A DNA stretch of 64,000 nucleotides from Siphonodentalium dalli (taxonomy: Eukaryota; Mollusca; Scaphopoda; Gadilida; Siphonodentaliidae). The stretch is taken from assembly GCA_032622095.1 (NCBI GenBank), contig CP136062.1, forward strand, positions 151,954,875-152,018,874, read 5' to 3'. Positions 1-12,600 of the stretch are shown here, piece after piece. The position numbers and the translations under genes are program-made. The first letter of the stretch is position 1. Every line of letters starts with the position of its first letter. The notes below the pieces were generated by a model. The model ran no database searches, had not been told where the DNA came from, and worked only from the letters and a program-made list of their open reading frames with translations.

Positions 1-547
1 TGTCTGAGCTTGTATTCCTACATTTGGCAGTCAATTTTTTAAGACTTGGCTCAGATATTTAGTACCATAGAAACCTGTGCACCTGCAGTTATAAATGAGG
101 TCTGTTCGACATATGCATGGTACACATAATGCTAACGTCAGGATCTACCATACATTGATCGTCTGTCCATCTGTCTGCCCATCTGTCCATAGACACATGC
201 TATCCGACCCAATTTTATTTTTTATCGGATCGTGTTCATATTTTATGTGGTGCAGGTTTATGATGCCACACTCCTCACTTGTATAGTATTTAGTATCGAT
301 CGGTTTAGAAATTATTAACACTTTATTGTTTCCATCCACCATTAGATATGTTCTATCCGATGCGATAACTCAAGTATTTTTTGTCAGATCGTGTTCATAT
401 ATTATATACAGGTTTATGATGACACACCCCTCACCTGAATAGTTTTTGGTATCAACTGGTTGATTAACCCTTCCCACACATGATTGCTGCATGTATCTAT
501 GAAACATATATTGCTAAAATATAATTCTTTTTCTATATTTATTGCAG
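1..547. repeat. Upstream intron with a duplicated dispersed repeat
   Basis: This precedes the first visible exon and should be intron. It holds a CTGTC-rich stretch (about 150-190), then two similar blocks at about 192-275 and 355-440. Both have TATCCGA, CAGATCGTGTTCATAT or ATCGGATCGTGTTCATAT, then CAGGTTTATGATG and CTCACYT. No exon is visible. A pyrimidine-rich tract ends in the acceptor TTTATTGCAG at 538-547. Confidence 0.45.
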
Positions 548-665
548 ATAACCAAGAGGCTATTGATGAAAAAAGAATGAAAAACTACAATGTTAAAGCC
601 TTGAGACTGCTGGCGCTTAAAACGGCTGCATTTCTGAGATGGAATCTACATGTGCTAGACCAAGG
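548..665 (+). CDS. INTS8: INTS8 exon 1 of those visible
   Basis: Acceptor TTATTGCAG, donor GTGAGT. It starts with the last 2 nt of a split codon and ends with 2 nt of the next. It encodes RLLALKTAAFLRWNLHVLDQ, the match to the first conserved helix of INTS8 (human reads LLALKVAAHLKWDLDILEK). The upstream partner exon is outside the window. Confidence 0.93.
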
Positions 666-3600
666 GTGAGTCATATTAAATTTCTGGGAATGTTTTCCAG
701 CTAACCTGATTGTCGGGAAATCTCCTGACACAATAAATTGCACTACTTCAAATTTGAGATGCGCAATAGCGCACCCAGTTTTCAAACTAGGTGCATCGAT
801 AAGTGCACGCCTTGGGGATTTGCCGATTTAACAAACAAGAAACGACATCGGAATCAACAAGGTTATTTTAGTGTGACTGGCGCAGACACAGCATTTTCAT
901 CAGACAATGTAATTTGATTTGTGCAATCGGGTTACCATCGTTGATCTGTGGCGATGTTTGATCCACAGGCGGTCACCTCACAGCATCGTTTGATCTTTCT
1001 TTTGTCACCTTTGTTATTTGTAGATTACAGCATCACTCTAATGTAATCTTGGATGAAATTTCATAAGGCATTTTTTTGTTATTACTTGGTTTACGGATTT
1101 CCCTATCCAAACAAAGCTGTTTGTCAATAAAAATAAAATTTTAGTTTTTGGTTTTTTTATTTCTGCCAATGGGAATATTAATCCTGACATATAACAAAAA
1201 TTAGAATAAATTATAATTTTACTTAAAATGTACAACATTGATTGAACAGCGAAGCCTTCTGGTGATGTTTTTGGTATTGAATGTCAACGCCAACATGGCA
1301 GACGCTGATATTGGCAATGTGTTTTCATCTATCCGTATCATGCTTTAAAGAAACATGCAAATAAAGAAATATATTTGCCCATGCTTGTTTTAGATGAGGA
1401 GATTATTATACAGCAAATATTTTATTTCTCCCGACCCTATTTTTTTGACAATTTAAATTAAAAAAAATATATACAGATTTTAGTTTTAGTTTTTTTCCTC
1501 CCATCTCCCCTACCTTTAAGCCAAAAAAATAAAATGCCTAATGTCACTAAAGGAACGTCTGTACACACAAACTATCATCACATAGTTACTCATTCTAACT
1601 CTCGAGAAGGAAGCAGTGATTTAATCTTAAATGTTTTACATTGTAGATTACCACCAGTGTACACACAGACTATAATCACTGAGTTACTCATTCTAACTCT
1701 CGAGAAGGAATCAGTGACTTAATCTTAAATGTTTTATATTATAGATTACCACCAGTGTACACACAGACTATAATCACTGAATTACTCATTCTAACTCTCG
1801 AGAAGGAATCAGTGACTTAATCTTAAATGTTTTACATTGTAGATTACCACCAGTGTACACACAGACTATAATCACTGAATTACTCATTCTAACTCTCGAG
1901 AAGGAATCAGTGACTTAATCTTAAATGTTTTATATTACAGATTACCACCAGTATACACACAGACTATAATCACTGAATTACTCATTATAACTCTCGAGAA
2001 GGAATCAGTGACTTAATCTTAAATGTTTTACATTGTAGATTACCACCAGTGTACACACAGACTATAATCACTGAATTACTCATTCTAACTCTCGAGAAGG
2101 AGGCGGAATCAGTGAAGACATCTCAACCAGAGCTCTCCACTTTCTCACCGGAAGCTTTGTTCGCACTGCAGCTCTATCACAGATGGTATGTGATATCCTG
2201 CATAAGTCTGCAAATAGTGTGTCTGTCATTTACAGAATGAGGTCCGCAGAGGAAGAATTTAGTGATGCTATCCTGCACAGCAGTCTAGAATCTCCACATT
2301 CACCCCCTGGGGATGTCATTCTGCTTAATCCTCAACTGCTATCGGAGACTTCACCTCGATTATGCATTTTATTTTCTGCAAATTAGGGGACTCACTCTGC
2401 TTAGGCCTCATCTTCTGGAAAGTATCTATATTCTCAAATTAACATTGTTTTTGGTTACTTTTTCCCTTCTATTCAGTTTCTATATCCCCTAATTTGCAGA
2501 AGTTAAATGGCATAATCGAGGTGAATAATGGGTGAACATCACCAACTTCAACTAGGGAACTTCAATCTGATTCTAGGTCTCCCATGCCAGTTGAGGTCCC
2601 CAGAGGGTGAATTTGGTGATGTTATTCCACTGTATGGGATAGCGTCACTAAATTCACCCTCTGGGGACCTCATTCTTCAAATGTCAGTCACAGTCTTAGT
2701 AGGGATTGAACGTTCAGATGATAACTTTGACAAACTTGTTTAAATTATCAATTCATTTGATGTTATGGCAATTGAGTTGTGCCTCATTGACATGATCATG
2801 GAGAAATTCATCAATAATGGAGGATGTAATGTAGTTTACTGAACACAAGAAAACTGATGTGACAAAAGTGATTGTTATCACTCCATCATATTTTATGATT
2901 TTTATCTTGACAGGTGTGCGCTGTTGATTGTGAAATCGAGTTACCAAGTGAGGCCAACTAGAGGACCATTCACTCAAGGGTATGTATGGCTCATATCAAT
3001 AAAGTCCATATTTAGTCATTAAATTTAAATATATTATTCAAAATTATTGTTGCTTCAGAAAACGATTTTTGAACTTGGTTAAAGTTTAATGTTGACAACG
3101 CAAACCACTGGCTAAAAGTGGCCAATTTATGGAAAATTGTCGGGTACTAATCCTGGGCTATTTTAACTGGATTCGGCTCGTTTGAACATTCACATAATTT
3201 ATATGTAATTGTACAGAGTGAATTCTAAATGCAGGTGTATAATTGTAATTTATAAGTTGTTAGTCTGTGGTAATAAATAATAAATTTCACTGGTATCGTC
3301 ATCAGTTCTGTTACCCATGTGATGGAGCATGCAACGTAACATTGCTTTTCGGCAGTAAGGTTCTCTATATCTTACAAAAGATTGTGTAGTAGTATACAAC
3401 AGGTCCAATGTGATGTTTTATGTCATTTATTTTCTCACCAGGGCTTATCCGAATGATCCAAATAATCTGGCGATTGCCAAAACAGAATCTATAATAACGG
3501 ATGTAAGTATGCTATTCCCTTTAATTTTGTATTCAGATGGGAAAACTGAAAATAGGGTTGAGTGCCATTTGTCTGAAGAAGACAGGTCTATCTCTTCCTG

Positions 3601-6600
3601 GCCATAATTACAACAAAAACATAAATTATATAAATCCAGATTTCAAGACTACAAATAGCTATTTTCTGTTTTTGTGAATAAAATACAGATAAAACTGAAG
3701 ATTAATTGTCTGTATTTAACCCTTTACCCAACAGAACGGCCCTGTGCCAATGCATTCTCTTATATATGCGAGTCGACCATAGGTCGACTCGCATATATAA
3801 GAGAATGCATTGGCTGGCACAGGACATAACTGTAACCATCACAATGTGGTCAATGAGCCGGTTCCAATGATATCCATATTTGTATGGTTTTATTGTGACA
3901 GACCCAAGATAATTTAGGCTGTTGCAGCTTTATTTGGCCGTTTTTGGCCGGTTTGTTGGGTAAAGGGTTAAGGCATAATAAAGTGGTTTATTTTCATCGT
4001 AATTCATGGTAAATACCTTAGCTGATCTGTAATTTGCCTTGATTGAGGGCGCTAACAAGATAGAGTTCTCCCCCTTGATTGAGGGCGCTAACAAGATAGA
4101 GTTCTCCCCCTTGAGCGCTAACAAGACAGAATGCTCTCTTTTGTATGCCCTTGATGCTCCAAACCTTTTCACTCAGATTACTGTTCTAAAAATAGTCCCT
4201 AAAACTATGCCATAAATTTCTAAAGAAATTCTATATAATATTGATATTAATTGATAGAAGCTTTTACGGACAGGTGTCTTTGATTCATATATATTATTTT
4301 ATACCGTGGAATCTATATAAAACTTGCAGGGAGAGTTGGACCATCTTTAATTGTTTGACATCAGGATCAAGGAAAGCTTCAAATGTTGTATCTCTATTGG
4401 ACAACACTTACAATAGACCGATTCTTCTTGGTGATAGCGTTTGGGTTGATGCTGTTTTGGACCGAGTCCCCTCCCGTTATTCTATAACGTTCTTTATGCC
4501 CCAGAATCATTAGCGGGAGTTATCTTGTTTGTATGTTTTCGGATTAGGTCAAATGGATGCTTTGCATAAAGCATATATGAACATAGAGGGCAGCCTTTCC
4601 CAAGCATGATGATATCAAATATGCGTATATGAGAGGTCTGTTAAATGTCAACGCCACAGGATTTATAAGTAAGCAAACTTTTGTTTTCCAGAGAATTTTT
4701 ATTTGTCGCGCAATTAGAAAATGCATGTAAACAATACATTAACCCTTTACCCAACAAAACGGCCAAAAACGGCCAAATAAAGCTTTAACAGCCTAAAATA
4801 TCTTCGGTCTGTCTCAATAGAACCATACAAATATGGATATCATTGGAACCGGCTCCTTGACCACATTGTGATAGTTACAGTTATGCCCTGTGCCAATGCA
4901 TTCTCTTATATATGTGAGTCGACCATAGGTCGCCTCGCATATATAAGAGAATGCATTGGCCTAAAAAAAATCTTTTTTTAACACATTTTACCATTTTTTC
5001 TTACATTCTTTAACAATTTTATAATTTTTAATGTGTTAAGCCAATGCATTCTCTTATATATGCGAGGCGACCTATGCATTGGCACAGGGCCGTTCTGTTG
5101 GGTAAAGGGTTAAATGATTGTATCATCACTTTACCTTTTTCTATCAAGGGATGTGATATTTCAGATATTTCAGATGATTAATCACATTCATGGGTTTGTG
5201 TGAATGCCTGGGCTCCACATGTACATCAAGGGATGTGATATTTCAGATATTTCAGATGATTAATCACATTCATGGGTTTGTGTGAATGCCTGGGCTCCAC
5301 ATGTACATGTAGTATGTCTTTTGAATGAATGAAGACTCGCATATATATTAAGAGAATGCACTAGCACAGTGTTTTCGCAAAATTTCAGGAAGATCCATTC
5401 ATGGAAGGGTTAAGCTATCATAAGCCGTCCTGTGATGATGAAGCGGGTTCGATTTCAGTTCATTCGCACATTCATGTATCTTAGCGCGTGTATCATCACT
5501 AAATTCAACCTCTGTGAACCTCATTCTGCTTAGGCATCATCTATTGCGAAATATCTATCGTCTCAATTTAATATTGCTTTTACTTACTTTTTCCCTTCTG
5601 ATCAGTTTCTATATACCCTAATTTGCAGAAGATAAGATGCATAATTGAGTAGTTTTCTAATCACCAACATAAACTTAGAACTTCAATCTGATCCTAGGTT
5701 TCTCATAGCAGTTGAGGCCAAAGCAGAATGAGGTTCCCAGAGGGCGAATTTGGTGATGCTAGCCCACTGTGCGTGATAGTGTCACTAAATTCACCCTCTG
5801 GGGACCTAATTCTGCAAATATCAGACACACTATATCCAGGCTTGTTGATAATCCCGATCTCTATCTTTGTAGGTGAAGGAACACATCGATACGACCATCG
5901 ATTCCCTCAAGCGATGTGCCCACTGTGGGCAGGAGATGAGGATGCCCACGCTGTCATGTTTTGGTATGCCGATTAAAGGTTCTGAGCACGTCGACCTGTG
6001 GTGGGATATAGGGGTTAACATTCCCAGTAATGAATATATCTGTCAGGTAAGAAATAAATGTTCATGCATGATATCTCAATTCCTCAGGGGGTGTTGACAT
6101 GCATTGGCCTAACAATTTTAATAATTTTTTCTTGTATTCTTTAACAATTTTATAATTTCACCCATACAGAGCCCCAGACAAACATGAGCAGACGATTCTC
6201 TTCTATATGCTTCTATATATGTGTGGGACTCCCTGCAGGGTAATGGATGTTTTTTTTATTTTATGTCCTAAAAATTGTAAGAAACATTTATTTAAAAAAA
6301 ATGATAAAAAATTGTTAGGCCAATGCATTCTCTTATATTTGCGAGGCGACCTATGGTCGACTCGCATATATAAGAGAATGCATTGGCACAGGGTAAAAAA
6401 ATCCTGATTACGACTGGATTTGATATGGCGGGTCACATATATACCTTTGTTTTTAGTCAATTTTATATGGAGGCTAGCAGGGTTCATGCTGTTGGTGGCC
6501 AAATTAACCAGGCATGAGAATATTGTGCCAGATATTTGCAGAATGAGGTTCCCAAAGGGTGAATGCGGTGGGCTAGCATCACGAAATTCATCCTCTTGGG

Positions 6601-9600
6601 ACCTCGTTCTGCATAGGTGACCTAGACTCAGATTGTTAAGTTCCCAGATGGTGAAGGTTGGTGATGTGCACCCATTGTGCACCTCGATTATGCAATGTGT
6701 CATCTGCCAATTTGGAGATATAGAGAAACTAAACTAAAAAAAAAAGGATCTTTGCGAAGAAATGTCTAAAGAAACTAAACAAATTGTTGAATAATAGATA
6801 CTTTCCAGAGAAAATGAGGCCTAAGCAGAATGAGGTCACCAGAGGGTGAATTTAGTGATGCTAGCCCACTGTGTGAGATAGCATCGCTATATTCACTGAA
6901 TGGAACCAACTAGACCCTGGCACAAGATCGCAGTCTGTTGACTTCTTTAACCCTTTTAGTGCCAAGTCCGATTATTGCCACATCATTTCATTACTTATTG
7001 TAAAATTGTGAGGTGCGGGGTATATCTAAGTGGTTAGCAATTGTACCCCAATCCCTGTCTGTCATATACTTTTGTATTGGTAATAAATATGTTTAACTAT
7101 ATTCACCCTCTGGGGACCTCATTCTGCAAATGTCCAGGACCATATTCTCAAGCCGACCATTGAAAAATGACCACAATTTTTTTTTTATTTGACTAAACTT
7201 TATGGTCAAAAGTTTCAAGGCTGCAGTCACCTCTCAAATTATCATCAGATCTCCATGAAACTTTTAATTCATTAACAGGTAATCAGCAGTTACTCGCATA
7301 TGTATGAATAATAATTTATTAAAAGTCACACATGCTTAAAGGCATGTGAGGCCTTAGTTGTCGAAAATATTCATATTTGTTCTAATCACCGTAAACAGAA
7401 AAACATTAAAACGCATACAGTTTCGTTCATATATACCATGACCATCACGTAAACAGCATGTTATCATAAAGACCTACTATATTTTACCTAAGCAAGAGCC
7501 TGATTGTGTTACAGAAGACAGCACAATGCTACTGGCTAATCACACACAAATGGCATAAACGCTCTTTATTAGTTCCATATCAGGAATTCACCAACAAAGA
7601 ACGCTCTTTATGTTTACCATCATAATATAAACAAACACCAGAAAAGTAACTTTTTATGCTTTTGTTTACATAACAATGGTAAAACATTTGACAATAACAT
7701 ACTGTTTATGCGATATTTCTTATTTGTATACGGACAAAGTCTGTCTACATTTTGATGTTCTTTCTGTTTGTGGCGGTTTTTGACGGGTGGAAATATTTTC
7801 ACAGGATACCCACCGCCAAGGCCAACCTTACCTTTAAGTCACTTCAAATTAAGACAGTGTAGGCAAATCGTTGCTAATTTATGTTGATATACGATACCAA
7901 CTAGACCTATTTAAGTTTTTACATTTCCGTTATCATTTTGTCCAACTCGAAACTTATCAGGTATTTTTGTGCATGTGAAGAATAAATTCCTACAATTTTC
8001 CAAGCAATCTATCATCTAATTCCTTTTAGCCATTGCAACTTTAACTGAAACCTATATCAGTTTGAAATTCTTTTAAAATTCTAGCTAATTCTTTTAACCC
8101 AACTTCTCTTTACTCTACAGATTAGTTTTGATGTAGGAAGTTACTTCTTCTACCATGAGAGTTACGAGCAGGCGTCGACAGCATTCCACGAGGCAGACGA
8201 AATGTTACCACAGGTCAGTTCCCTCTCCAAGCCACAGTAAATCCCTTTCTATACTAAATACTCAGACTCTTCAGTTTTCTCATTGTCCCCTGAAAAAACA
8301 TTTCAGGGCCTATAGAAATCACTGGTGTCTGTCATTCCATACATTCGTCCATGCATCCTTGTGGATCGATTAACCTGTCAGCCCATTTTAACCGCAGTTG
8401 TGGTCCTTGTCAATCTGGGCCTAGTTCGAATATGGGCTATGTCCAATGAATTTTGCTGACAACTTCAAATCTGGGCTATGTCCGATGAAATTTGCATCCG
8501 TCATTGTGTGATTTAGAAATAGTAAACATAGACTGTTAAAAGCAAAATTTGATTAAATGGTTGTTCCCAGAATCCAATTTTTCATTTTAAAAAAAAGCCA
8601 CCAGTCAAATTAAGCCACCTTATTCGGGGAACATGTGACCTAGCAGCCTTTTATTTGACTTAGAAATTGCTTTTCTGGTTGTCCGGATGGTAACTTGAGC
8701 AATATTCAACAGAATTGCTTGATATTTGGTACGTTATTCACATTTGAGATGACACAGGCCAAGTTTTAGTTATGGTCACGGTCTGGTGATATTTTACGAG
8801 TTGTGCCCCTTTTTTTTTTAACTTTAACTTAGAAATCGCTTGTTCTCAGGTTGTCCGGATGGTAACTTGCGTAATATTGAAAAGAATTTCTACATGGTTC
8901 ACATTTGAGAATATTCAGGCCAAGATCAAATTTGGTCATGGTCCAATGATTTTTATCAAAGTTATGGGCTTTTTTCGACTACCAGATCATATGGGGGACA
9001 TGGGGTCTGTGACCATTTATGCTATATAATAGGTCAGGGAAGTAAGACTGCATCTTTAACATGAATTTTAATTCTAACTTTCCTATAGCTCAACAATCCA
9101 CAGTATTGCTCAGTTGATGAGAAGAGGTTGAAGGGCTATGTGATAGCCTGTAACAGCTTAGTTCGAACAAAGGGACCAAGCAGGGATGCCACCATCCAGG
9201 ACAGGGTAGAAGAATGCAGAAAACATAACTACACAGTGAGTTAGTCTTAGTTAAATAGCATACAAACATAAACAGTCCAGGACAGGGTGGAAGAATGCAG
9301 AAAACATAACTACACAGTGAGTTAGTCTTAGTTAAATAGCATATAGATATAACAAACAATCCAGGACAGGGTAGAAGAGTGCAGAAACATAACTACACAG
9401 TGAGTTAGTCTTAGTTAAATAGCATATAAATATAACAAACAATCCAGGACAGGGTAGAAGAGTGCAGAAACATAACTACACAGTGAGTTAGTCTTAGTTA
9501 AATAGCATATAAATATAACAAACAACCCAGCTGGACATTTGCAGAATGAGGTCCCCAGAGGGTGAATCCTCTGGGGACCTCATTCTGCATTGCCTCATTT

Positions 9601-12600
9601 GCTATAGGAGACATAGACTCAGATTTAAGTTACCAGATGGTCAATATTGTGATGTGCACCAATTGGGTATCTCGATTGTGCATTGTGTCGTATGCCAATT
9701 TGGGGATATAGAGAAACTAAACTAAAAATTAAAAAATGAATCTTTGTGAAGAAGTTTCTAAAGAAATTAATAAACTTGTTTATTAATAATAAAGATACTT
9801 TCCAGAGAAGATGAGACCTAAGCAGAATGAGGTCCCCAGAGGATGAATTTAGTGATGCTAGCCCGCTATGCCGGTTAGCGTCACTAAATTTACTAAATTC
9901 ACCCTTTGGGGATCTCATTCTGCAAATGTCCAGCCTAAACAGAAAAACCAACACAGCATTGGTATTACAGTAAAACCTGTCTTGAAAGACCACCGTCAAC
10001 GGCGACCATCTGCTATTTCCGACCACATTTCCTGTTCACCGACTGGTTTATTCTATATATCACCTTCAATGTACGACCACCTGTCAAACGCGACCGCGAC
10101 CATCTAATATTTGGTTCAAAACACGAATTTCACCTGCATTGAGAGACCACCCCAATTTATTAACGAAGAAAGAAACAGAAACGTCGGTTAAACTATCTAG
10201 TTTTGCACGCGAAAAGACACTTGATACAACCGGATATGAGTGATGGTCTTCTTCATCAATTTATCTAACCGCTCTGGTAGAGCAACCACACTATACAAAT
10301 GTGTGTATACAGTTAAACATTAAATGCTAAATACACAAAATCCTCTGATGGACCCAAATGTCGCATCCACAAATATAAAAATATGAAAGTCGTTGAGTTA
10401 AGAGTTTGGAGTTTGAACAAACCAGTGTCACATAATATTAGTAAGCGAAACCGAAAGTAAAAATTACGGAATTTCCGATATGACAAATGGACTCGTCTTA
10501 ACGTTTACCTCAGACATAAATGGACACGTTCTGTGCGCTTGCATGTTGCAACTCAATGTTATTCAATGTATGCGTGGTATTATCTGATATATTTAATTGG
10601 CTACAGACTGGAGGCCATTAACAAATTGGTCCTTTGTTAAAGTAGACATGGTTGCATATTTGTTTTGACAAATGATTCAATCAGCCCGTTTGAGAACAAT
10701 AATATAATGAGGGATTATGAGGGATGCCCAAACTGTGAAAAATGGTTTTAGTGGATGCCTGTCCCGCGGCTTACATAATGTAAATGTACTCGTGTTGGCA
10801 TGGATGAATTCTAACGTGTTCCTAGAATGGCTAAATCTGATCAACAGCAAAATGTGCGCCCAGGACAGAAAAATACTTCTTCTACTGGACAACTTCAGCG
10901 GACATCCTGACGTCGAGCAATAAAATTGTTTAAAATGAGATTATATCTTTGTGCTTTTTAGCTCACCTGAGACAAAGTCTCCGGTGGAGCTACCGTCGTC
11001 CGACCATCGTCTGTCCGTCTGTCCATCGTCTGTCCGTCCGTCGTTCCGTCCGTCCATCCGTCAACAATTCTTTGATCATCTTCTCCTCTGGAACCATAAA
11101 ACTGAATGCGTTCATATTTGGTGTGGATGTTCCCTAGGTGGATCTCATTCAGATTTGTTCAAATGAGGACACTGGGTCAAATAGTTGCGAAGCCAGGCCC
11201 ATAACTCTGTAATTCTTACAATGACTTCTTCTCAAATTTCATTGGGCCGAATGGGTTCATATTTGGTACAAAGGGTCCTTGGGGGACTGTTATTCAGATT
11301 TGTTCAAATGAGGTCACTGTGTCGAATGTGGGCAGAGCCAGTGACATAATTAAAAAAAAAAATTAAAAATTTAATTCGGATTTTTGGAATTTTCACCTTA
11401 CTAGTACTCAATTTAACAAACAAAAAATTTATTTTTTAATCATTTTTATAAAATTTGAAGAAGGTGACACCATTATAACATCTGCAGAGTTATGAAACAT
11501 TAATCTTCTGAAATTACAGAAATATTCCTTTACCCATCCCCCTCCCACATGGCCCAGACCCACCACCCCACCCCCACCCTGGAGTGGACTGCACCCAACC
11601 AACATCCCTTCCAAATCTCCAGCTGCCACTTAATACCTGTTCTATTAAAGTTGCAGATATATCTTTGTGGATAGATGGAGAGAGACACAGGTCATTAATC
11701 TAGATTAGAATAATATGTCATCTAGCAGCTTGTGTAAACATTGTAACTGCTAGCAATTTTGAACAAACTCCCTGAATTTAGTGTGTCTGACATTTGCAGA
11801 ATGAGGTTCCCGGAGGGTGAATTTAATGTTGCTACCCTGTACAACAGGCTAGCATAACCAAATACACCCTCCATGGACTTAATTCTGCTTAGGCATCATC
11901 TTCTTGGAAGTATCTTAAGAATCAAATTGAAATTTTGTTTTAGTTAATTTTTGACTTGTTCCCTTCTGTTCAGTTTCTATGTCCCCCTAATTTTCAGAAG
12001 ATATAATGCATAATTGAGGTGCTCAATGGGTGTGCATTACCAACTTCAACTGTAGAACTTCAATCTGTTCCAAGGTTTCCCATGGCTGGTGAGGCCTAAT
12101 CAGACTGAGGATGAATCTGGTGATGCTAGCCCGCCTTGCAGAATATTGTCATTAAATTAACCTTTTGTGGACCTCATTCTGCAAATGTCAGACACACTAT
12201 ATTCAGACTTGGCTGGCATATTATTTTCTTAACCACACTTGCTCATACTGATGAAATCATACCCTGATTTTTTCATCGTACCCTGATTTTTCAAAGAAAC
12301 ATTGGTGGGGGGGGTGTATATTGGCTTGAATTTGTCTTCTGTCTGTCAGGCGGTCCTTCCATCCGTCTGTCTGTTGGGATGTCTATCCATCCATCTATCA
12401 ACATTTGTTTTCGTCTCCATATTAACGACCAAATATGTTTATATATCTCAGTGTGCATGTTCCTTAGGTGACTCACAATCAGATTTGTTCAAATAAGTTC
12501 ATCAGATCAAATAGGTGCAAAGCTACGGCCATAACTCTTTCCCTCCATAGTAAATCTTAAAATAATTTCTTTTCAAGAACCATTAAGCCTATATTAGCTT

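Noticed and set aside
6203-6703. 166-codon open frame on the - strand
   Set aside because: It runs through a MITE hairpin and a fold-back element; the same peptide pieces recur at every copy of these repeats.
7000-7060. tRNA-like string GGGGTATATCTAAGTGGTTA
   Set aside because: No B box and no cloverleaf; at most a promoter remnant inside the 200-bp insertion.
9194-9531. Regularly spaced repeats resembling a CRISPR array
   Set aside because: The units are contiguous, contain exon and intron sequence of an animal gene and have no variable spacers.
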